A DNA stretch of 64,000 nt from Neobacillus sp. PS2-9 (lineage in GTDB: Bacteria; Bacillota; Bacilli; Bacillales; Cytobacillaceae), in NCBI RefSeq assembly GCF_030915525.1, contig NZ_CP133269.1, forward strand, positions 2,133,001 to 2,197,000, read 5' to 3'. This document shows, in pieces, positions 60,065 through 64,000 of the stretch; positions within the stretch are counted from its first letter, which is position 1, and each line of letters begins with the position of its first letter. A program made the position numbers and the translations under genes. Under the pieces are notes generated by a model. That model was not told the DNA's origin, did not search any database, and saw only the letters and a program-made list of their open reading frames with translations.

Positions 60065-60287
60065 TTTGCATCACGCTTTCTGAGACAACTGCTCCATTAA
60101 TTGAAAAATTGGACCAATCTAGCTGTGCAAATTCTTTTTCTTCATTGCTCATCGATTTATAGATGATTGTTTCTGAGTTTGGCAACCCCTGACTCGGTTG
60201 ATTGACACTTATTTGACTGATTACAAATGCTGAAAGGGCAGTCCCGGTAATCCCAAGGACCCATTTTGATTGATTTGATTTATTCAC
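60039..60287 (-). CDS. Small signal-anchored protein of unknown function
   Basis: 82 residues. Basic start and one hydrophobic segment (WVLGITGTALSAFVISQISV), then an outside tail (SETIIYKSMSNEEKEFAQLD, WSNFSINGAVVSESVMQSDR). It lies between the copper-amine-oxidase-like gene and apbE in the same operon and overlaps apbE. No family named. It may be the partner or substrate of this redox operon. Confidence 0.65.
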   Translation of the reverse strand: MNKSNQSKWVLGITGTALSAFVISQISVNQPSQGLPNSETIIYKSMSNEEKEFAQLDWSNFSINGAVVSESVMQSDRNTRRS

Positions 60288-60301
60288 CTATGTCACGCTC
60301 C

Positions 60302-60919
60302 TTATTGAATTTGTTGTAATTCCATGACTTTTTGAGTATTGTTCCATTTAATACGATAGCCGAAGGCGTTTGCAGCAACGGAAATTGGTAGATAAACTGT
60401 ATTTTCATAGGCTACAGCTTGAATTGGCATCGGAGTTTTGAACCTATTTTCAAAAACTGCGTTTGATCCTGCTTTAACAATCAGCTCAATATTTCCTTTA
60501 GATAGAACGGATATCTCACTATATGGATAGAATGCAGCCTTTGCTCCAATTGCTTTTGCTATTTCATTTGCTGGAATTAGGATCTGTCCATCTTGAGGAA
60601 TCATATAAATTACTATTTTGTTTTGATTGATGATGACAGGAACCTCTGTAGGCTCTGAAATAGGAAGTGGTTTATTAGGATTGTTGCTTGGTTGCCTTGA
60701 CCATAAATTCCAAAATTCTATTTGTTGTTTTTCACTTATAGGGACGTCCCATTCATCCTCATTATTATCATCCTCATCTTCATCTTCTTCTTGATAATAT
60801 TCTTGTCTATCCTCCTCGTCATGGTCTTCGCCATCATCTGCTATGACACTTGTTCCAATTGAAAGTAATGGTAGTATGACTGCAAGTAAAATTGTGAAAT
60901 GTCTCCATTTTTCTTTCAC
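60302..60919 (-). CDS. Secreted copper-amine-oxidase-N-like (stalk domain) protein
   Basis: 205 residues, GTG start 8 bases after AAGGAGG. Signal peptide (FTILLAVILPLLSIGTSVIA), then a highly acidic stretch of about 35 residues rich in Asp and Glu with several Tyr, then a Cu-amine-oxidase N-terminal-like domain (QDGQILIPANEIAKAIGAKA, NTVYLPISVAANAFGYRIKW, ending QKVMELQQIQ). Such domains bind the wall or partner proteins and are not the oxidase itself. The acidic region could bind metal ions. First gene of the minus-strand redox operon. Confidence 0.82.
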   Translation of the reverse strand: MKEKWRHFTILLAVILPLLSIGTSVIADDGEDHDEEDRQEYYQEEDEDEDDNNEDEWDVPISEKQQIEFWNLWSRQPSNNPNKPLPISEPTEVPVIINQNKIVIYMIPQDGQILIPANEIAKAIGAKAAFYPYSEISVLSKGNIELIVKAGSNAVFENRFKTPMPIQAVAYENTVYLPISVAANAFGYRIKWNNTQKVMELQQIQ

Positions 60920-61056
60920 ATTCCATACCTCCTTCTATCTTTGTTTGCAGTTTAGTCCATGACTCTGAAAAGAAACTGAAAACAGTATGGTAAAATAAAA
61001 AAACAACCATTTTTTAATGAAGTGAAGAGATAATTAAAAGACGAAGGTGAAGTAGA

Positions 61057-61563
61057 ATGAAACCTGTTAGTGACCACTTAAAGGAAGAATTAAGCATCCT
61101 GTTTGTAGGTTTTAACCCAAGTATCCGCTCTAGTGAGGTAGGGCACCACTATGCTAATCCAAATAACCGGTTTTGGAGAATTTTATTCGAAGCGGGGATT
61201 ACCCCACGGAAATTTGAGGCAGAGGAAGATGCAGACCTTTTAGAATTTGGGTACGGGTTAACCAATATTGTCCAACGACCAACGAAAGCAGCGGATGAAA
61301 TAACGAAGGATGAGTACGAAGAGGGAAGAAAAATATTAAAACGGAAAATCGAACAACTTAAACCAAAACTAGTTTGCTTTGTTGGAAAGGGTGTATACCA
61401 GCAGTATAGCGGTTGTAAGGCCGTACCATGGGGCGCTCAAAAGGTGTGTGTCGTACCAGGAACAATTGATTTTGTAGCTCCATCTTCGAGCGGACTAGTT
61501 AGAATGAAAATGGATGAAATTGTAGAGATCTATAAACAGTTGACTAAATTAATCGTTAAATAA
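61057..61563 (+). CDS. mug: G:T/U mismatch-specific DNA glycosylase (Mug/TDG family)
   Basis: 168 residues, AAGGTGA site. UDG-superfamily motif 1 ILFVGFNPSIRSSEVGHHYA (Asn as catalytic residue), NNRFWRILFEAG, GLTNIVQRPTKAADEI, and motif 2 PSSSGLVRMKM. Removes uracil or thymine mispaired with guanine, starting base-excision repair. Single gene in the opposite direction to the redox operon. Confidence 0.9.
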   Translation: MKPVSDHLKEELSILFVGFNPSIRSSEVGHHYANPNNRFWRILFEAGITPRKFEAEEDADLLEFGYGLTNIVQRPTKAADEITKDEYEEGRKILKRKIEQLKPKLVCFVGKGVYQQYSGCKAVPWGAQKVCVVPGTIDFVAPSSSGLVRMKMDEIVEIYKQLTKLIVK

Positions 61564-61602
61564 AAACATCGACGGAAATAGTTTACCGTCGATGTTTTAT
61601 TT
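61563..61602. terminator. Bidirectional terminator between mug and sqhC
   Basis: AAAACATCGACGG and CCGTCGATGTTTT around a 10-base loop. Confidence 0.88.
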
Positions 61603-63468
61603 TTAGGTGCCAAATTTTTTATGATAGTGTGACAGGGCTAAGAGTGGGAAAATATAGCGATAACTATGGTAGTGAATATATAACCCCCCCGCCATTCCTT
61701 GTCCTTTTGGATAAGAAGTAGTCCAATCTTCTTTTTCGAGTGATTCAAGTAAATAGTTGATCCCTCTTTTTATATCAGATGTTGGTTTTTTCGAGGCAGA
61801 AATTAACGCGTCTAGTGCCCAGGAAGTATGTGTTAATGTGCTTGCATTTAATGGGATATACGTCTTCTTACTATCACTATGGCATGATTCTCCCCAACCC
61901 CCATCCGTATTTTGAATCTCATGTAACCAAGTGACACCTCTTACAATAGAAGAATGATTGGAAGGAACCCCTGCGGATAATAACCCCGTAACTGCTGCCC
62001 ACGTTCCGTAAATGTAACAAATCCCCCATCTACCATACCAAGAGCCATCCTTTCCCTGATTTCGTAGCAGCCAGTTAACTCCTTGTTTGATAGAAGTGTG
62101 GTTGTTGGAAAGGGTTGTATAATTTCCGAAAAATTCAAGTGTTCGGCCCGTGAGATCGGCACTTGAAGGATCAGCAATCAAAAACTCTGCTTTCTCTATC
62201 GGAAGAAACTGTAGTAGTTTAGAATTGGTGTTCCTTTCAAAGGCTGGCCAGCCTCCATCATCATTATGCATGGACAAGACCCAATTAATTCCTCGGTCCC
62301 AGGCCGCTCCTTCGGATGGTACCATTCTAGATAGTGATCGTAAAGAAGCTGTTGTATCATCGACATCAGGATTAATTGTATTTACATCGGAAAAACCCCA
62401 GCCCCCTGGCATGGTTCTAGGGTTATGGACCACCCAATCTCCGAATTTATCTTGCTGTCGTTCAAGAAGATATTGATTGGCCTTTTGAACCATCGCGTCG
62501 CTTACGGTAATCCCCGCTGATTGTAAGCTATAGCTTATCAAAGAAGTGTTCCACACATTGGCAGTTGTATATTGCATATGTGGCTTTCCATTAATTTCGC
62601 ATTGCATCGACTTAATTCCGGCTATTGCCTTTGTAATAATTGGGTCGCTCTTTTTGTATCCAAGAGACAATAGAGCAAAAATCATTAAAAAAGTACTGCT
62701 GTAATAGCTATAAAAGGTGCCGTCAGGCTCAATTCGGTCAAGCATATACTTTTTCGCTCGATCAAGGGCCAATTGGTGAAGCTGTTCGGGTAAGCCGAGT
62801 AAACTTTTCACACCTTCCTCAATAAACGAGTATAAAGAACGATAGTCTTGTGAGCGGCTCCATTCGTTTTTACTATTTCGTTGTAAATATAAATGAGATA
62901 GGTCGGGACTGTACTGCGTTTTTATTGAAAACTGCTTATCTGTTAATATCATGATTGGAGTAAGGTTAGCCCTTCCGAAAATTGAAAAGGAATAATAATT
63001 AATAGGAAAGTTTAAGGGTAATAGGATTACTTCAATGGGGAGTAGAGAATAGGCAGGCCACTTGTATTGTCCCGTTATTGCGAGCATTATTTTTGTGAAC
63101 ATACTAACTTCTTCTAAACCGCCTTTAGATAATATGAATTTTTGGGCTGTCATTAGCCGTTTGTCCTCTTTATCAATCAGTCCCGAATATAACAAAGAAT
63201 AGTAGGCTTCAACCGTTGCTGATAGGTTCCCGTCACCTTCATCATAAAAAAGTTTCCAGGCTCCATTTTTTTCTTGTTTGTTAATAATTCTCTTAACCAA
63301 ACCCTGAATTAATTCTTCATCATTTATTGACAGTGTCCGTAATAAAATGATGGTATAAGCATCAGTTGAAATACCTGTCTCAAAAGGGTAATTCCATGAG
63401 CCATTGGGAGATTGATCTTGTCTAAGCTGTCTAACAATCCAGTCTATGCCCTTACTTATATCAGTCAT
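61603..63468 (-). CDS. sqhC: Squalene-hopene/sporulenol cyclase
   Basis: 621 residues. Repeated QW motifs (for example QDQSPNGSWNYPF, QEKNGAWKLFYDEGDG, DDGGWPAFE, QGKDGSWYGRWGICY, QNTDGGWGESCHSD) and the catalytic acid INPDVDDTTASL (near residue 370) identify a class II triterpene cyclase. B. subtilis SqhC (632 residues) makes sporulenol from tetraprenyl-curcumene in sporulating cells, and the same is likely here. The ATG at 63468 is about 14 bases from the nearest purine-rich site (AGGGAGAGG), which is long. Confidence 0.92.
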   Translation of the reverse strand: MTDISKGIDWIVRQLRQDQSPNGSWNYPFETGISTDAYTIILLRTLSINDEELIQGLVKRIINKQEKNGAWKLFYDEGDGNLSATVEAYYSLLYSGLIDKEDKRLMTAQKFILSKGGLEEVSMFTKIMLAITGQYKWPAYSLLPIEVILLPLNFPINYYSFSIFGRANLTPIMILTDKQFSIKTQYSPDLSHLYLQRNSKNEWSRSQDYRSLYSFIEEGVKSLLGLPEQLHQLALDRAKKYMLDRIEPDGTFYSYYSSTFLMIFALLSLGYKKSDPIITKAIAGIKSMQCEINGKPHMQYTTANVWNTSLISYSLQSAGITVSDAMVQKANQYLLERQQDKFGDWVVHNPRTMPGGWGFSDVNTINPDVDDTTASLRSLSRMVPSEGAAWDRGINWVLSMHNDDGGWPAFERNTNSKLLQFLPIEKAEFLIADPSSADLTGRTLEFFGNYTTLSNNHTSIKQGVNWLLRNQGKDGSWYGRWGICYIYGTWAAVTGLLSAGVPSNHSSIVRGVTWLHEIQNTDGGWGESCHSDSKKTYIPLNASTLTHTSWALDALISASKKPTSDIKRGINYLLESLEKEDWTTSYPKGQGMAGGLYIHYHSYRYIFPLLALSHYHKKFGT

Positions 63469-63549
63469 TACTGATTCACATTCCTCTCCCTAAATTTTTT
63501 CTAATTTATACATATTCTCATCTTGTCAAGAGAATTCGTAAGGGAGGTA

Positions 63550-64000
63550 ATGTATATTTTATTTACAAGAAATCGAGAGAAAACGGTGATAGAAGGCATA
63601 ACCCAAGAATTAAAAAAGAAAAAGCATCTTCCGCACTCTACGTATAAGCTAATAAAAAGCGATCAAGCCCTTTTAGAAAAAATTAGAACCAAGACACAAG
63701 AAATGAATGTCAACAATTTGACTAGAACAAAGGCCTATCTTGACTTTTACCTTAAATATCCTGAAATACATTGGGCGTTCCTTGGTCACATGGTCTCCCG
63801 TAATGGTGGATGGAATATGACTGACCTACAAGGGGAATTTCTACCTCGGTTGATGCAAAAAAGAGAAAGAGATGTGTTTTTTAATTTTCTAGAAAGGGGG
63901 AATTGGCTTATTTTTCAAGACGCTTATCCGCAATTTTTGCTTTACGAGGAAGGTTTGAAACAAAATAAGCCATTGTTTTATTTATTTTCTTATTTGAATA
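63550..64000 (+). CDS. DUF2515 (YppC-like) protein, N-terminal part (cut by window edge)
   Basis: 150 codons before the right edge. The conserved block NNLTRTKAYLDFYLKYPEIH, WAFLGHMVSRNGGWNMTDLQ, GEFLPRLM identifies the YppC/DUF2515 family. The ATG at 63550 is only two bases after GGGAGG, so the real start may be a later codon (for example GTG 63586). Function unknown. Confidence 0.8.
   Translation, partial: MYILFTRNREKTVIEGITQELKKKKHLPHSTYKLIKSDQALLEKIRTKTQEMNVNNLTRTKAYLDFYLKYPEIHWAFLGHMVSRNGGWNMTDLQGEFLPRLMQKRERDVFFNFLERGNWLIFQDAYPQFLLYEEGLKQNKPLFYLFSYLN

Noticed and set aside
63468..63492. Start-stop (ATG-TGA) leader upstream of sqhC like that of the MFS gene
   Set aside because: The ATG is directly against the purine-rich site, so it could not be initiated efficiently, and no covering hairpin is visible.
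1..64000. CRISPR arrays, tRNA/rRNA genes, prophage or plasmid origin
   Set aside because: No regularly spaced direct repeats, no cloverleaf or rRNA sequence, and no phage structural genes or replication origin were recognised on either strand.

Overview
The window is chromosomal DNA from a spore-forming, low-GC Gram-positive bacterium of the Bacillaceae, probably a Neobacillus- or Bacillus-like soil species. The evidence is the gene content (InhA protease, CsgA spore protein, sporulenol-type squalene cyclase, three YitT proteins, YvbH, YmaF, DUF1657/DUF421 proteins), strong AGGAGG-type ribosome sites with many TTG and GTG starts, and two dispersed repeat families of a type seen across Bacillus genomes. 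No rRNA, tRNA, CRISPR array or prophage is visible. The assignment is by eye, without database searches.

Layout. 1-12 kb: an MFS exporter end, secreted metalloprotease InhA, an ATP-grasp ligase, YceI, HelD, small stress and membrane proteins, then an SDR gene paired with a QueA-like paralogue. 12-20 kb: an alpha/beta hydrolase whose nucleophile position is glycine, asnS with an IS3-family element sitting in the loop of its terminator, lysP behind a lysine riboswitch, and a YitT protein. 20-36 kb: two drug-export-type transporters (one behind a possible start-stop translation attenuator), a DUF1657-DUF1657-DUF421 operon probably made in the spore, YmaF, an erythromycin-esterase homologue, acetyltransferases, CsgA, VanW, a regulator-hydrolase pair and a repeat-rich L,D-transpeptidase.

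36.7-47.2 kb is the most interesting region. Two same-direction operons carry an ACAD10/11-type acyl-CoA dehydrogenase, two SDRs, an acyl-CoA ligase, a TetR regulator, a thioesterase, an aminoglycoside-phosphotransferase-like kinase, a ComB-type phosphatase, an enoyl-CoA hydratase, a quinone-oxidoreductase-like enzyme and a phosphotriesterase-family hydrolase. Kinase plus ACAD plus ligase plus SDR matches the logic of 4-hydroxyacyl-CoA catabolism (levulinate/lva pathway; mammalian ACAD10/11). The hydrolase would fit as the lactonase that feeds it. Near-identical palindromes in front of both operons look like operators of the local TetR protein.

47.6-64 kb: a two-component system followed by an HtrA protease, an unrecognised 44-codon gene with its own promoter and terminator, an ABC-F protein, an NhaC-type antiporter that may start at ATC, a short YitT, then a small extracytoplasmic redox island (copper-amine-oxidase-like protein, ApbE, ferric-reductase-like membrane protein) facing a two-component system. 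Three neighbouring genes there (regulator, kinase, reductase) each carry a one-base frameshift. The window ends with a Mug-type glycosylase, squalene-hopene/sporulenol cyclase and the start of a DUF2515 gene.
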